Below are positions 1 through 9,441 of a stretch of 64,000 nt of DNA, one piece after another (the first letter of the stretch is position 1; every line of letters starts with the position of its first letter). Origin of the DNA: Ascarosepion bandense (taxonomy: Eukaryota > Mollusca > Cephalopoda > Sepiida > Sepiidae). Below the pieces are notes generated by a model. The model did no database searches. It was not told the DNA's origin and saw nothing but the letters and a program-made list of their open reading frames with translations. The stretch is from assembly GCA_037127315.1 (NCBI GenBank), contig JBBBDQ010001269.1, forward strand, positions 2,656,210 to 2,720,209, read 5' to 3'. The position numbers and the translations under genes are program-made.

Positions 1-189
1 CAATAAATACTAAAAAATAGTATGAAATACATCTTTTTTTTTAAAACACTCATAGGACATGGGCACATAGAAGACGAAGATCACATCAATGATGAAAATT
101 CTTTTACAGGTGGTATCAAGAATATAGAGATCCGTTAGAAAACACTCATTCATCAACGTGTGTTTGTTTTAAGTAGAGAAATGTTTTAT

Positions 190-345
190 TTAACATTTCG
201 GAAAATTCATTTTCTGTAAAGTGCGTCATTTCATGTTCTGTGGAATCAACTCCCAAGAGGATGTTTTCCTCGTCACCATATCTTAACATGTTCAAGTCTA
301 TACTGAGCCATTATCTCCCTCCTATGTGGATAAACTGTCACTACC
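190..345 (+). pseudogene. LINE ORF2 C-terminal fragment (CR1/Jockey-like), decayed
   Basis: In one plus frame a short stretch reads VLWNQLPRGCFPRHHIL before a stop. It resembles the 'rLWNsLP..CFP..yNLQ.FK' segment at the end of ORF2 seen in the better preserved LINE fragments at 5.1-5.7 kb and 17.2-17.5 kb. The surrounding bases carry no other coding signal. The match is short and read by eye, so the assignment is tentative; it could be an unrelated chance frame. Confidence 0.35.
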
Positions 346-689
346 GCGAATGGCCCAAGGAAATTTTAAAGCTTAAAGTCATAACGTAAAACAAAAGTAA
401 CTGATGCTTATTCAATTTAGGATTATTAAAAATACAATGAAATAAGCGATAGATCTTGCTCAAATGGACATCAAACTAAAAAATTAAAAGATAAGATACG
501 CTGTGTGAAATTATAGCCAATAATGGTAGACGTTCTGAATGTTCTATCTGTCTCTCTCACTACCCTTTATCTCTGTTCTCTGTCTCTGTCTCTCTCTCTC
601 TCTCTCTGTTTGTACCCATCACTCATTGAACATCAATTTATCTGTCTCTGTCTCCCTCTTTATCTCTTTTCCTTTCTCCGTCCGTAAAT
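346..689. repeat. No gene seen; (TC)n-rich stretch
   Basis: AT-rich sequence with pyrimidine runs of (TC)n between about 545 and 675. I see no coding frame, RNA gene or recognisable element end. Bases 1-189 are likewise featureless. Confidence 0.6.
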
Positions 690-885
690 TTGTAATGCGA
701 TTTTAGTCAACAACACAATAATCCTCACTCATACACACAGCAAAAAGAAACTTCAGATATTGGAGGCCGTCTACGTTAAATCCAAAGAAGCTACACATAT
801 AAAATCGCGTTTAAATCTGGTCATAACACATTACATTGCATTTAAATAAATGGTTCTGTTAACATTTCGAGCTCTCACAAACAAA
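690..885 (+). mobile_element. Repeat family A, coding-like 5' segment (Penelope-like), fragment
   Basis: The plus strand reads, with breaks, THTHSKKKLQILEAVYVKSK, the same segment found at 5,960-6,030 and 29,050-29,130. A shared non-coding stretch follows (ACATTACATTGCATTTAAAT, then a TTCTGTTAACATTTCG motif). The ILEA.YIKS pattern resembles the end of a GIY-YIG nuclease domain in Penelope-like elements; that link is inference. The copy stops before the later family segments, so it is 3'-truncated. Confidence 0.5.
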
Positions 886-1030
886 AGTTTGATCGTTATA
901 ATTGTTGAAATTAATGCTAAAGTGAGTAAGAAGAGGGAAAGACAGCTTCTGTCGAAAAGAAATTATTTTGGGATTACATTTAGGGAGATTTATAATAAAA
1001 TTTAAAATTTTGATTTATGGCGGCATTTCC

Positions 1031-1150
1031 GTCTTCTTCTTCTTCTTCTTCTTTTTCTTCTATGTTTTTTTAATCGTATCACCTCGAGCAAGGCGGTAAC
1101 GCCACTGATGTGCAGGGGGCTACGTAATAGTTTGATTGGAAAAGAGAAAG
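1031..1150 (-). mobile_element. (TTC)n tract plus terminal fragment of CR1/Jockey-like LINE 3' UTR
   Basis: A (TTC)n run at about 1,031-1,060 is followed by a segment (GAGCAAGGCGGTAACGCCAC... GGGGCTACGTA) closely resembling 35,385-35,435 and 17,215-17,250. There the same segment follows a LINE ORF2 end on the minus strand. It is therefore read as the extreme 3' UTR of that LINE family, minus strand, with the (TTC)n/poly-T as its tail. Confidence 0.5.
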
Positions 1151-1154
1151 CCCG

Positions 1155-1414
1155 GAAACCACATCCTAAACAGGGAACAAGGGATGAGCCTCTTAACCTG
1201 TTCAATAGACGTGGGTGGAGTGTGAACCGGGCGATAGATAGATCTATCTACTCCAATTAAAAAAAAAAATGAAAAAAGAAAAGTGAAAAGATTGGAAAAG
1301 AAAAAACTGGAAACCACATCCTAAACAGGGAACAAGGGATGAGCCTCTTAACCTGTTCAATAGATGTTGGTGGAGTGTGAACCGAGCAATAGATAGATCT
1401 ATCTACTCCAATTA
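1155..1414. repeat. Tandem duplication, two ~105-bp units about 153 bp apart
   Basis: Bases 1,155-1,260 and 1,308-1,414 are nearly identical. Both run from GGAAACCACATCCTAAACAG to ATAGATCTATCTACTCCAAT and differ at only a few positions. The spacer is A-rich. The units hold the palindrome-like ATAGATAGATCTATCTA. No coding content. Confidence 0.85.
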
Positions 1415-1454
1415 TATGTGCCTTTCAATTATATGTTCTTTCATTAGGCAGGCG

Positions 1455-2625
1455 ATCACGGCCTTTCACATCTCCCTATCCCTGGTGGCTCTTAGCACGC
1501 TTGCTCCTGTAACGTTTCGTAACTCCCGTTCTTTCATCCATCTGCTCAGGCCCTTCAAATATGTTATCCACTGCTTTCCTCTGTCTCTTATTCCTTCTAT
1601 CTGGCCTGTTAGTATCAGGTTCTCCAAGCCCTCCTTCCTCATTGCATGTCCCATGAACTTCAGTTGTCTTTTCTTGAAGCTCAGTATTAATTTCCTTTTC
1701 GTTTTCATTCTTTCCAACACCTCATCACTGCTCACCTGCTCGATCCATGATGTCCTCAGCATCCTTCTGTAGAACCACATTTCAGCTGCTTCCAGTTTTT
1801 CATTCATTTTTGTTGATATTATTCAATATTCGCTGACATATTGAAGAACTGTCAAAGGCAATCTAGTAATCTCTTTGTTTCTAGTGAAAGTTTCCTGTGT
1901 CTTAATACTTTACTCAGCTTCTGGAATGCATTCTTCGCCATGCCAATTTGCCTTCGGTTCTCTGTGTGGCACTTCTGTTAGAACACTTCCCAGGTATTTA
2001 AATTTTTGTACCTGCATGATTTTAATATCCCTTACCTGTATTTGATATTTTGGGCTGCCTTTTTTGCTGATGAACATGCATTCGGTTTTCTTGCAGTTTA
2101 TTTGGAGTCCTTTTTTCACTGTCTTCATTTACCTTCCGTAGAAGATCTTGTAGTTTCCTTTCCCTGTCTGCAATCAGTACTGTATCGTCTGCGTATCTTA
2201 TGTTGTTCAAAGTTTGGCCTCCGATGAATAATCCTGGCATAACTTCAAGAGTTTTCAAAATATCCTCGCTGTACATGTTAAATAGATCCGGTGAAAAAAC
2301 ACATCCTTGTCTTACACCTCTTTCTATTTTTGTATTTCTGCTGAATTCGTTACCTGTCCGTATGCCAGCGGTTTGCTGCCAGTGGAGATTCTTCATTATC
2401 CTAATTTCATTCCCAAGTATTTCGAGGCTGCTGAGCATCTCCATCAATTCTTTGTGGCGTAATTTGTCAAAAAGTAAATTTAAAAGCAGATTGTGTTTAG
2501 GATACTCTATTATTATTTCATTTTTTCGACTAAACATAGATTGCATCCATCTTAAAGGTTTTTGGTAGTGCGAACTTACTATGGGATTTAGCTCCGCTAT
2601 TTTCATTTTTCAAAATCTTCGGGAA
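1455..2625 (-). pseudogene. RTE-like non-LTR retrotransposon, RT and C-terminal remnant
   Basis: The minus strand contains reverse transcriptase blocks in several broken frames. Near 2,300-2,330 is GVRQGCVFSPDLFN (RT motif around the RQGC loop), then IRYADDTVLIAD near 2,170-2,210 (catalytic YADD), then IQVRDIKIMQVQKFKYLGS near 1,990-2,050. The downstream C-terminal part (EAAEMWFYRRML... RQLKFMGHAMRKEGLENLIL... GIRDRGKQ) lies at 1,470-1,800. This order is typical of the RTE-like endonuclease/RT elements often annotated as craniofacial-development-protein-2-like in invertebrate genomes. The endonuclease half is missing (5' truncation) and frameshifts separate the blocks, so it is a dead copy. 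Related remnants lie at 18.7 and 20.3-21.3 kb. Confidence 0.8.
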
Positions 2626-2885
2626 TGCCACAAAAGTTGCCCCACTCAGCAGAGAGCTGGAATCTCTCACAGAGGTTGGACCAGTAGTCATTAGCACAGC
2701 ATAAAATTTAGAATCTTAGATAGGGGTTAGAAAAGGAGTGTTTGTGAGTGTAGTATCGTGGTTTAAATTCTCCTGCAGACATTTCAGTTTAAATTTCGTA
2801 ATTCTTCTTGTTATTCTTATGGGAGATTTAGGCTTCGTAGATTACCTGGGTAGATCTATATCTACGTTCCACAATCGCAAAAATC
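2626..2885. other. No recognisable feature
   Basis: No open frame, element end or RNA gene was recognised in this stretch between the RTE-like and Penelope-like remnants. Confidence 0.5.
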
Positions 2886-3245
2886 TTAAATATCTGTTTT
2901 AATGTTTGTTTTATTTAGATTATTTAAAATTTGATAATTATAGGAATTGATAATACTGTTCATATTGTGAGTGAAGGAGTAGATCATTTTAAGAGTATTT
3001 CTATCTATGATTTTTTGTAGTGGATTGTTGGTATGGAAATGCTTACTTACTAGTTTAAGAAAACATTTTCCTATATTAATATTAGATAGTCTAAAGTATA
3101 TATTACACTCCTTTTTCTGTGCTTCTTTTAGCACTAGACGGTTCAGAAAAATAATATACTAGCATTAGGTGGTAAATAGATATTCATATAGCTGAGTGTC
3201 TTTGAGAAAATTTTGGTGGGAGCCGTCATAATTATGGGTACTGTC
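2886..3245 (-). pseudogene. Penelope-like element fragment upstream of the GIY-YIG domain
   Basis: The minus strand reads NINIGKCFLKLVSKHFHTNN PLQKI and RNTLKMIYSFTHNMNSIIN. It matches the segment just before the GIY-YIG domain of the fuller plus-strand remnant at 31.6-32.5 kb. The preceding bases (to about 3,245) keep the GSHQ.FLKD block that corresponds to 31,600-31,640. The nuclease domain itself is absent and the frame is broken once, so this is a partial, inactive copy. Confidence 0.65.
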
Positions 3246-3404
3246 TAAAGAGGTTACTATTTTTAGATAAAAGGAAATTTCAATTTTGGATTCTATTTCT
3301 TAAGAGTTCATTGCTATTAGGGATGAACATCGGATTGCTGACGAAGAAAATTTTACTTCGCAGAAATGCTCATACGACACATGTAATTTTCGAAATTTTA
3401 TTTG

Positions 3405-3410
<6 letters not shown>

Positions 3411-3443
<33 letters not shown>
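3411..3443. repeat. (TA)n microsatellite
   Basis: Uninterrupted TA dinucleotides directly left of the SINE-2 inverted-repeat unit. Confidence 0.95.
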
Positions 3444-3446
<3 letters not shown>

Positions 3447-3447
3447 A

Positions 3448-3745
3448 AATAATATGTTTGAACTTTATACTTGATCGATACTCGTATTTAAGTAGATATT
3501 CTGTTTATAATCAATATGTGTCGGTCGAGAGGTATAACACACAGCAGATCAATTGGTGGCTTCCCCTATGTGGATAGGGATCGCAGGTTCGAATCCTGCC
3601 GAATGACACACATTTTCGTAACAAAAAATATCCTAAATGATCAGGCCGGTAGAAATAAATATATAATACTGTTTGATTATAAACAGAATATCTACTTAAA
3701 TACGAGTATCGATCAAAATTAATTTTCAAACAAATCATTTCAAAT
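3448..3745 (+). mobile_element. SINE-2 copy (tRNA-like head) inside a long inverted repeat
   Basis: Bases 3,514-3,608 fold as a tRNA-like head. It has a D-arm-like GGTCGAGAGGT, a T arm with a perfect 5-bp stem around TTCGAAT (GCAGG/CCTGC near 3,585-3,601) and complementary ends GTGTC/GACAC. The TTCGAATCC motif is a good Pol III B box. The body continues with GATCAGGCCGGTAGAAATAA to about 3,720. The last 43 bases (3,677-3,718) occur as an almost exact reverse complement at 3,471-3,513, and the match extends weakly outward on both sides. The unit is therefore a SINE whose tail is duplicated, inverted, in front of its own head. Other copies lie at 17.7 and 31.4 kb. Confidence 0.75.
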
Positions 3746-3792
3746 TTCCTGTTGTTTATAACAGAGTTTTGTTAATCTTCGTTAATATTATT

Positions 3793-3850
3793 AGTCATCC
3801 ACATACAAACCTGTTTCGCTGTATCACAGCTCATCAGTGTGGCTAGACAC
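3793..3850 (-). ncRNA. Type I hammerhead self-cleaving ribozyme, complete canonical core
   Basis: On the minus strand CUGAUGA (3,837-3,831) is followed directly by a 5-bp stem II with a GAU loop (GCUGU/ACAGC, 3,830-3,818) and then GAAA (3,817-3,814). Stem III is three base pairs (ACA/UGU) with a GGUU loop, ending in GUA, an allowed NUH cleavage triplet (3,806-3,804). Stem I is CCACA (3,842-3,838) with UGUGG (3,803-3,799), then an internal loop and a distal GUC/GAC pair. All invariant core bases are present. Open stem I and a very short stem III are the architecture known for hammerheads in Penelope-like elements, schistosome SINE-like repeats and retrozymes. Cleavage would fall between bases 3,804 and 3,803. 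Activity is inferred, not shown. Confidence 0.8.
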
Positions 3851-3900
3851 ATCCACCTGCTTCTGGCCGTGATCGAAACTCGACCGATTTGGTGTCAGTT

Positions 3901-3902
<2 letters not shown>
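3793..3902 (-). mobile_element. Hammerhead-SINE copy, head-truncated
   Basis: Upstream of the ribozyme on the minus strand, bases 3,902-3,851 contain ACTGACACCAAATCGGTCGA and GTTTCGATC. These align with the tRNA-like head of the fuller copy at 13,245-13,383 (ACTGACGCCAATTCGGTCGG, GTTTCACCC). The A-box part is missing because the copy runs into a (TA)n tract. The ribozyme is followed by TAATAATATT instead of a long (TA)n tract. This is the only one of three copies with an intact catalytic core. Confidence 0.65.

Positions 3903-3983
<81 letters not shown>
3902..3983. repeat. Compound microsatellite (TA)n(GT)n
   Basis: About 44 bp of TA followed by about 35 bp of GT. Confidence 0.95.
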
Positions 3984-4039
3984 GGCGTGTGTATCGTCCT
4001 GGCGTCAGCAGGTTTTAAATATTATCTGTCAGTCTATTC

Positions 4040-4380
4040 TTGATTCATGAAGGCAGAATACTAAAGAATCAGCTCAGCTAAGTGGCATACGTGATAAACT
4101 CTTTGGGCGATCATGTCTCGACATGACTGACTGGGCAGAAGATTATCCCGCAGTTGGTTGCCATTGCTTTCTGCGGAAGACAGGTTGCCATCTAAGGCTA
4201 TAGAACGCATTCTGTCCTGTTATATTTAAGTGCATGCAAGCAATTCAACTGGAATTCGAACTCGGATCTCCAATTTCTCGTTTCCCATCCACTGCACTAC
4301 AACGTACATCTCAGTCATGTCTCTTTGGAAACATGATCGCCCAAGCGTGTATCACGCATGGCACTTAACTGACTGACTAA
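4040..4380 (-). mobile_element. SINE-1 copy with an extra inverted 3' end
   Basis: Bases 4,075-4,310 are a minus-strand copy of the SINE best seen at 14,100-14,405. The SINE 3' end (GTGGCATACGTGATAA... GACTGACTGGGCAGAAG) is at left and the degraded tRNA-like head (AACTGGAATTCGAACTCGGA, the B box on minus) is at right. A second 3'-end segment in the opposite orientation follows at 4,311-4,379 (TCAGTCATGTCTCTTTGG... GGCACTTAACTGACTGAC). The two ends can pair, giving a foldback of about 300 bp. Confidence 0.75.
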
Positions 4381-5090
4381 AGAATAGCACAGCTAAAAAG
4401 AATTACCATGAAAATATTTATGGAAAGGGCACAGGGAATATTCCTTATAGTGATGAGAAAATAACTAAAGCCGAGATGACATGTCGTGAATGATAATATT
4501 GAAGATTCTTCAGTTGATTTTGTCACGAATCTCTAGATATATAACAAAAGAACTGATCGTGTCGTGCAAAAGTATTCCATACGCAAGCGTTATGGTAGAC
4601 TTATAAAGGTGAAAAACAGATTCGAGTGAGAAAAATTGTCTAGCACGAGAGAGGGAACAAAATTTCTTAGCTAAAGACTTAGAAATTGACTCGATACAAT
4701 CGTTCCAATTCAGATCAGAGTAAAAACGTTAGACCGAGAAAACGCAGTAAGTTCTATTCCTGCAGATAATCGAAATACTGATACTCAAAAATTTTCTGTA
4801 AGACGATTTAAAAGAGCTGATTGGTGTTTGCAGTTTTAAAACTATGGATTTTTTTTTTTTGCTCTGGTAAAAAACAGACTGAATGCCATTTTCGAAACTA
4901 GATTTTATACAATTTATCAGATTTGTCATTAATACAGGAGTAAATGGCTATATAATCGCCATAGACCTTCATTTTGCTATTTGATAAAAAGAACAAACAA
5001 TTTTCTAAAAATTTAATAACCCTTTAACTTGATCCAAAGTCTGTCAAACTCTTTCGACCAATCTTAACTGTAGCTAGGCATATTTTCTCA
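4381..5090. other. No recognisable feature
   Basis: AT-rich sequence without a recognised coding block or element end. A short T run lies at 4,850-4,860. Short open frames here have no familiar motif. Confidence 0.5.
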
Positions 5091-5094
5091 GCAA

Positions 5095-5725
5095 TATAAA
5101 TCTACCATCCGCCCGTGCATTTAATACTGCTGCCATATCTGTTCGGGTGCTCCTGCTATCCACCTTGGTGTCCTTGACAATATCCAACAAAGAATCCCGA
5201 TTTGTCAGCTCAGATACAGTCACTTTCTCACCGGTGCAATGTGGCTTCCCTTAGTCTCTTCTACAAAAATATTTTCACGGCTTCTGCTTCGATGAACTTA
5301 GCTCACTGGTGCCCCTATATATGAATTTACTCGAGCCACAAGATTAGAAAACTAGGTCCCATTCTTTTACTGTGAAACCAATAAAATGTAAACCCATATT
5401 CTACTTCATCAGCTTCTTTTCTCGCACTTCCCGCCTGTGGAATTCCTTTCCATTTACATGCTTCGCTAACAGCTACAATCTCCAAGAATGTAAATGTAAA
5501 GTCAGTAGTCATCTCCTATCTCACTAACCTGCATCCTCTCTCTCATGCTCCTTTCTCCGTCCACTGCACTCTCATCAGTATTCTCATCCTTCTCTTACCC
5601 ACTTTTGACACCCCTATAACCTGTCACTTTTTCTCATAACTTTCCTCCTATGTAATCTCCTGCAAAACAGTGACAGTAAAATGCCTTGTTTGGGGCGGTA
5701 CGATTATAAAAAAATAGGCTTTAAC
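5095..5725 (+). pseudogene. CR1/Jockey-like LINE, ORF2 C-terminus and 3' UTR
   Basis: Across shifting plus frames the conceptual product reads RPCIEYCCHIWSGAPAIHL-like, then TRLETRSHSFTVKPIKC-like, then FFSRTSRLWNSFPFTCFANSYNLQECKCK. This is the end of a LINE ORF2 after the RT thumb. Stop codons and frameshifts break it. A low-complexity C-rich 3' UTR follows and ends near AAAAAATAGG. The same family recurs at 6.6, 17.2 and 35.4 kb. Assignment to the CR1/Jockey group rests on motif style only. Confidence 0.65.
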
Positions 5726-5746
5726 ACATTCTAACTTGAGAAGCGT

Positions 5747-5767
5747 TATATATATATATATATATTT

Positions 5768-5808
<41 letters not shown>
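5747..5808. repeat. (TA)n microsatellite
   Basis: Two TA tracts separated by a short TTTATACA interruption. Confidence 0.95.
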
Positions 5809-5812
<4 letters not shown>

Positions 5813-5914
5813 ACATGCCTGTTCACAGAATGTATCTCTGGTAATAATAATAAACCCACTACCTATACTGGTTTAAACTTACTTGCCACTATTCTGATAA
5901 CAGTTCAATTAAAC

Positions 5915-6382
5915 AACCTTTCTTAGAAAAACATAGCCATGTAGGTAATATTAGACAGATTTTAGTCGATAAGACACACAGTGAAACGAATCTTCAGATA
6001 TTAGAGGCAATCTACATTAAGTCAAAGCATTTAGACATTTGGTTCTGTTAACATTTCGGTCTCTCACGTGGTGTGACGCCATAGAACTGCATTACTAATT
6101 TACGACCTGCGTCTGCTATTCGGTGAATATCGTCATCGCATATGTCAACACGAGATAATCTCATCTTTGATGGTGGATGTCTTTATGTTAACGTCACTGC
6201 AACCTATCTGAAGATGGTTCATGTGAGTCGAAACCTTCGAATCAGTATAATAAAAAATTATCCAAATATTGGACAATTTTTGTGTTTATTTTCACCTGAA
6301 ATTAAACCAAAAATACGATGCTTAGAACTCATGATTGACATAATAGATATTTATTGTCTGTTTTATCTAAATATATATGTTT

Positions 6383-6390
<8 letters not shown>
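5915..6390 (+). mobile_element. Repeat family A copy (Penelope-like 3' part)
   Basis: It contains in order the coding-like block GNIRQILVDKTHSETNLQIL, the non-coding TTCTGTTAACATTTCGGTCT block, the GATGGTGGATGTCTTTATGTTAACGTC block, and a CTGAAGATGGTTCATGTGAGTCGAAAC hairpin motif at about 6,209-6,235. A conserved tail ending near GTTTAGAAA follows. Family A copies characteristically run into (CA)n/(TA)n at this end, as here. A deletion of about 60 bp relative to the 29-kb copy removes the segment after ATTAAGTCAAAGC. Confidence 0.65.

Positions 6391-6466
<76 letters not shown>
6388..6466. repeat. (CA)n(TA)n microsatellite
   Basis: About 30 bp of CA followed by about 46 bp of TA, directly at the 3' end of a family A copy. 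Confidence 0.95.
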
Positions 6467-6467
<1 letters not shown>

Positions 6468-6584
6468 TTGTATTCATCAATGATCTTCCTGTTATAGTTT
6501 CTAAGTTGGAATTTTTGCAGATGACATACCATCTACTTCCGTTTCAATAACAAATCTACGCGAGCTGACAATGTAGATCTAACA

Positions 6585-7320
6585 TAAAACCCTAAAAAGG
6601 ACCCCCAATTCATGGCGGATTGGGGTAAGAAATAGCTTGTAAATTTTAAAGCTTCCAAAGCTAAGCTGTTTTCTTTTAACCTTTATAGGAAAGAATTTCC
6701 TATGTTCTGTTAATATGGATCGCACTAGTCTCCTTGAAAGCAATATAGTACGCCTCCTCGGCCTCACTCTATCAGTCGATCTCAAGTGAAATAAATACAT
6801 TGAATCATTAACTACAACCACAGCTAAGAAGGTTGTGTCGCTGTTTTGAACGATGATTTTTCCCGTCAGAATCCATGTTGCATGGAATACTGTTGCCATA
6901 TTTGGGTAGGTGTTTTTACTGATCATGTGGGGGTTACCGACAAAATCTAAATAAGGATCTGTGATGTAATTAGACCAGATTTGACTGCTAGCCTTCAGCT
7001 TTATTCCCTTGTGCCCCGTCCTCATTAATTTACCCGTGCAACTAGATTGGAAACTAGGTCCCACCTTTTCACTATCAAAATAGGCAAATGTAACCACCAT
7101 TCTACTCTATCCGTTTCTTTCCTCACCCTTCCTGCCTGCGGAAATCCCTTCTACATGCTTACTTCCTTGATAGAGACAACCTCCAAAAGCTTAAATGCAA
7201 AGACAATTGCAATCTTCTATCTCCGAGACTGCCACCTTTCTCTTACTTTTTCTACAACCTATGTTGTTTTTTTGTCATCCGTTTCCCCCTCATTGTAACC
7301 CCCGCACACCAGTGGCAGTT
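6585..7320 (+). pseudogene. CR1/Jockey-like LINE, RT thumb to 3' UTR, decayed
   Basis: Plus-strand fragments read ADWGKK-LVNFKASKAKLFSFN, matching the intact-looking LDWGKKWLVNFNASK at 35.9 kb. A LLGLTLSVDLKW-like block follows, and later TRLETRSHLFTIKIGKCNHH. Numerous stops interrupt the frames. Long minus-strand frames over the same bases are shadows of this element. Confidence 0.65.
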
Positions 7321-7394
7321 AGGAGTGAAATTATTATATACATATGGTGTATGTTTACATTGTATATAACACGATAAAATCCGCCTTCCTCTAC

Positions 7395-7530
7395 CGAGCA
7401 GCCATAGCTCAGAGTTAGAATCGCCGACTAATGTCAGTTTAGTCGGGCTTCAATACTGGCTAGAAGCAATCGGATGTCTAAACGTAATAATGAGCTTTAA
7501 TACAGCAAAACTGCTCTGTCTGCGGATGAC
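7395..7530 (+). mobile_element. Hammerhead-SINE copy with decayed ribozyme
   Basis: The tRNA-like head starts near 7,400 with CATAGCTCAGAGTTAGAATC (A-box-like TAGCTCAGAG) and continues through GTCGGGCTTCAAT (B-box-like). The hammerhead region spans 7,476-7,530. Helix I (ACGUA with UGCGG) and the GUC cleavage triplet before UGCGGAUGAC are recognisable. The core has changed (CUGAUGA to AUAAUGA, GAAA to CAAA), so cleavage is not expected. The copy ends GGATGAC directly followed by (TA)n. Confidence 0.65.

Positions 7531-7531
<1 letters not shown>

Positions 7532-7561
<30 letters not shown>
7532..7561. repeat. (TA)n microsatellite
   Basis: TA dinucleotides immediately after the hammerhead-SINE end. 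Confidence 0.9.
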
Positions 7562-7562
<1 letters not shown>

Positions 7563-7985
7563 AACTGTTTATAAAACAAAGATTTCCCCTGTCCAGGAAA
7601 CGATATATCTAAAAAGTGTTGAATAGACATAGCAGAGGATGGATGTTTATGATGTTTAATCACGAACCGTTCGAAACATCGTATTTTGGCTTTAATTTCA
7701 GGTGAAAATAAAGACAAAAATTGTCCAACATTTTGGATATTTTTTATTATTTGATCGCGGATCTCTATGTTAACGTCCCTGTAACCTCTCTGAAGATGGC
7801 TCATGTGAGTCGAATGCTTAGAAGCAGCATGATGAAAAAATATCCAAATGTTGGAGAATTTTTATCTTCATTTTCAACTGAAATTAAAGCCAAAATACGA
7901 TGTTTAGAACGGCTCCTGATTAAACACAAAAGGCATTCATTGTCTGTTAAATTTAGCAATATATGATTATATAGTGTTAAATTGT
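7562..7985. mobile_element. Two family A fragments in inverted orientation
   Basis: Bases 7,650-7,745 are family A on the minus strand (CCGTTCGAAACATCGTATTT, GGCTTTAATTTCAGGTGAAA). Bases 7,756-7,970 are the same region on the plus strand (CTCTGAAGATGGCTCATGTG, ATCCAAATGTTGGAGAATTT, GTTTAGAACGGCTC). The two meet head to head near 7,750. Apparent open frames across the junction are repeat translation, not genes. Confidence 0.65.
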
Positions 7986-8110
7986 AATAAGGCTTAGATC
8001 TTAAATTGCTGTTTTTACTTTTACTTTTAGTACTTTAATAGAGGAAAGGCATTTTATAATGGATTATCAGATATTTTATCATAATGTGATCGATATCAAG
8101 ATAAGATAGG

Positions 8111-8139
8111 TTGTTAATTGTTATAAACTCTCCACACTA

Positions 8140-8190
<51 letters not shown>

Positions 8191-8361
8191 CTTTCACACA
8201 TCATTAATAACTCTACTGTTTAATTATGTATATACAAATATATATATATATATATATAGATATATCACTCTTTCACGCATCAATAATAACTCTCCTCGTT
8301 TATTATATATATATATATATATATATAACACTCTTTCACACATCATTAATAACTCGCCTCA

Positions 8362-8404
<43 letters not shown>
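8111..8404. repeat. (TA)n tracts interleaved with three ~80-bp units
   Basis: The segment CACTCTTTCACACATCATTA plus ATAACTC and a short AT-rich tail occurs three times, starting near 8,189, 8,267 and 8,329. Each is separated by a (TA)n tract. A related CACTCTTTAATACATCATTT follows the TA tract at 9,478. The pattern suggests slippage or recombination between TA tracts carrying a short unique segment along. Confidence 0.85.
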
Positions 8405-8407
<3 letters not shown>

Positions 8408-8890
8408 TATCGAGGCAGCAGATAAGTTTCCAAACATATACTGTTAAATATAAGAGAAAATGAATGTCTATTATTGTTAATCATGAGCCGTTCTAAACAT
8501 CGTATTTTGGCTTTTATTTCAGGTGAAAATAAAGACCCAAATTCTCCAACATTTGGATAATCCTCCATTAAGCTGGTTCCTAGCTTTCGGCTGATATGAG
8601 CCATCTTCAGAGAGATTACAAGGACGTTAACATACGAACATCCACCATCAGCGACGATTTTATCTTGTGTTGACATAAAACTTCGCTAAGCAACGATAAC
8701 AGTTAACAAAAATAGCAAACGCAGTTCGTAAATTTGTAATGCAGTTCTATAACGTCACACTGCGTGAGAGCTTGAAATGGTAACAGAACCATATATTTAA
8801 ATGCAATTTAAATATATATGACCAGATTTAAACGCGATTTTATAAAGTGTGGTTTATTTGGATTTAATGGAGATGGCCTTCAATATCTGA
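8405..8890 (-). mobile_element. Repeat family A copy, minus strand
   Basis: The reverse complement runs from CGCGTTTAAATCTGGTCAT through TGTTACCATTTCAAGCTCTC, the GATGGTGGATGTTCGTATGT block, the CTCTGAAGATGGCTCATATC hairpin motif and the ATCCAAATGTTGGAGAATTT tail. It ends at GGCTGCCTCGATACAC-type sequence directly against the (TA)n tract at 8,367-8,403. It is among the more complete family A copies but contains no open frame of note. Confidence 0.7.
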
Positions 8891-8904
8891 AATATCTTTT
8901 TACT

Positions 8905-9441
8905 GCCTGTATGATGGTGGATGTTTTTATGTTAATGTCCTCGTAACCTCTCTGAAGATGGCACATGTGTGCCGAAAGCTTAGAACCAACTTAATAAAAA
9001 ATTATCGAAATGCTGGTGAATCTTTGCCATCTTCAAAGAGGTTATTAAGACGGTAATACAATAACATCCACCATCAACGACGATTTTATTTTGTGTTGAC
9101 ATAAAACTCCGCTAGGCAACGGCAAGAGTTACCAAATATAACAAACGCAGTTTGCAAATGTGCAATGCGGTTCTATGACGTCACACCGCGTGATAGCGCG
9201 AAATGACAACAAAACCATGTAGTCAAATGTAATGTGTTATGAAGATGGCTCATGTGAGCAGAAAGCTTAGAACCAGATTAATAAAAAATTATCCAAATGT
9301 TGGAGAATTTTTGTCTTTGTTTTCAACTGAAATTAAAGCCAAAATACGACGTTCAGAACGGCTCATGGTTAAACATAATAGACATTCATTGTCTCTTATA
9401 TGTAACAGTATATGTTTAGAAAATTATTTGCTTCCTCGATA

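Noticed and set aside
3514..3608. Genuine tRNA gene
   Set aside because: The tRNA-like fold has a good T arm but an irregular anticodon region. It continues into a repeated SINE body found at 17.7 and 31.4 kb, so it is a SINE head.
6579..7100. 173-aa minus-strand open frame
   Set aside because: The plus strand over the same bases is a recognisable decayed LINE ORF2, so the minus frame is a shadow.
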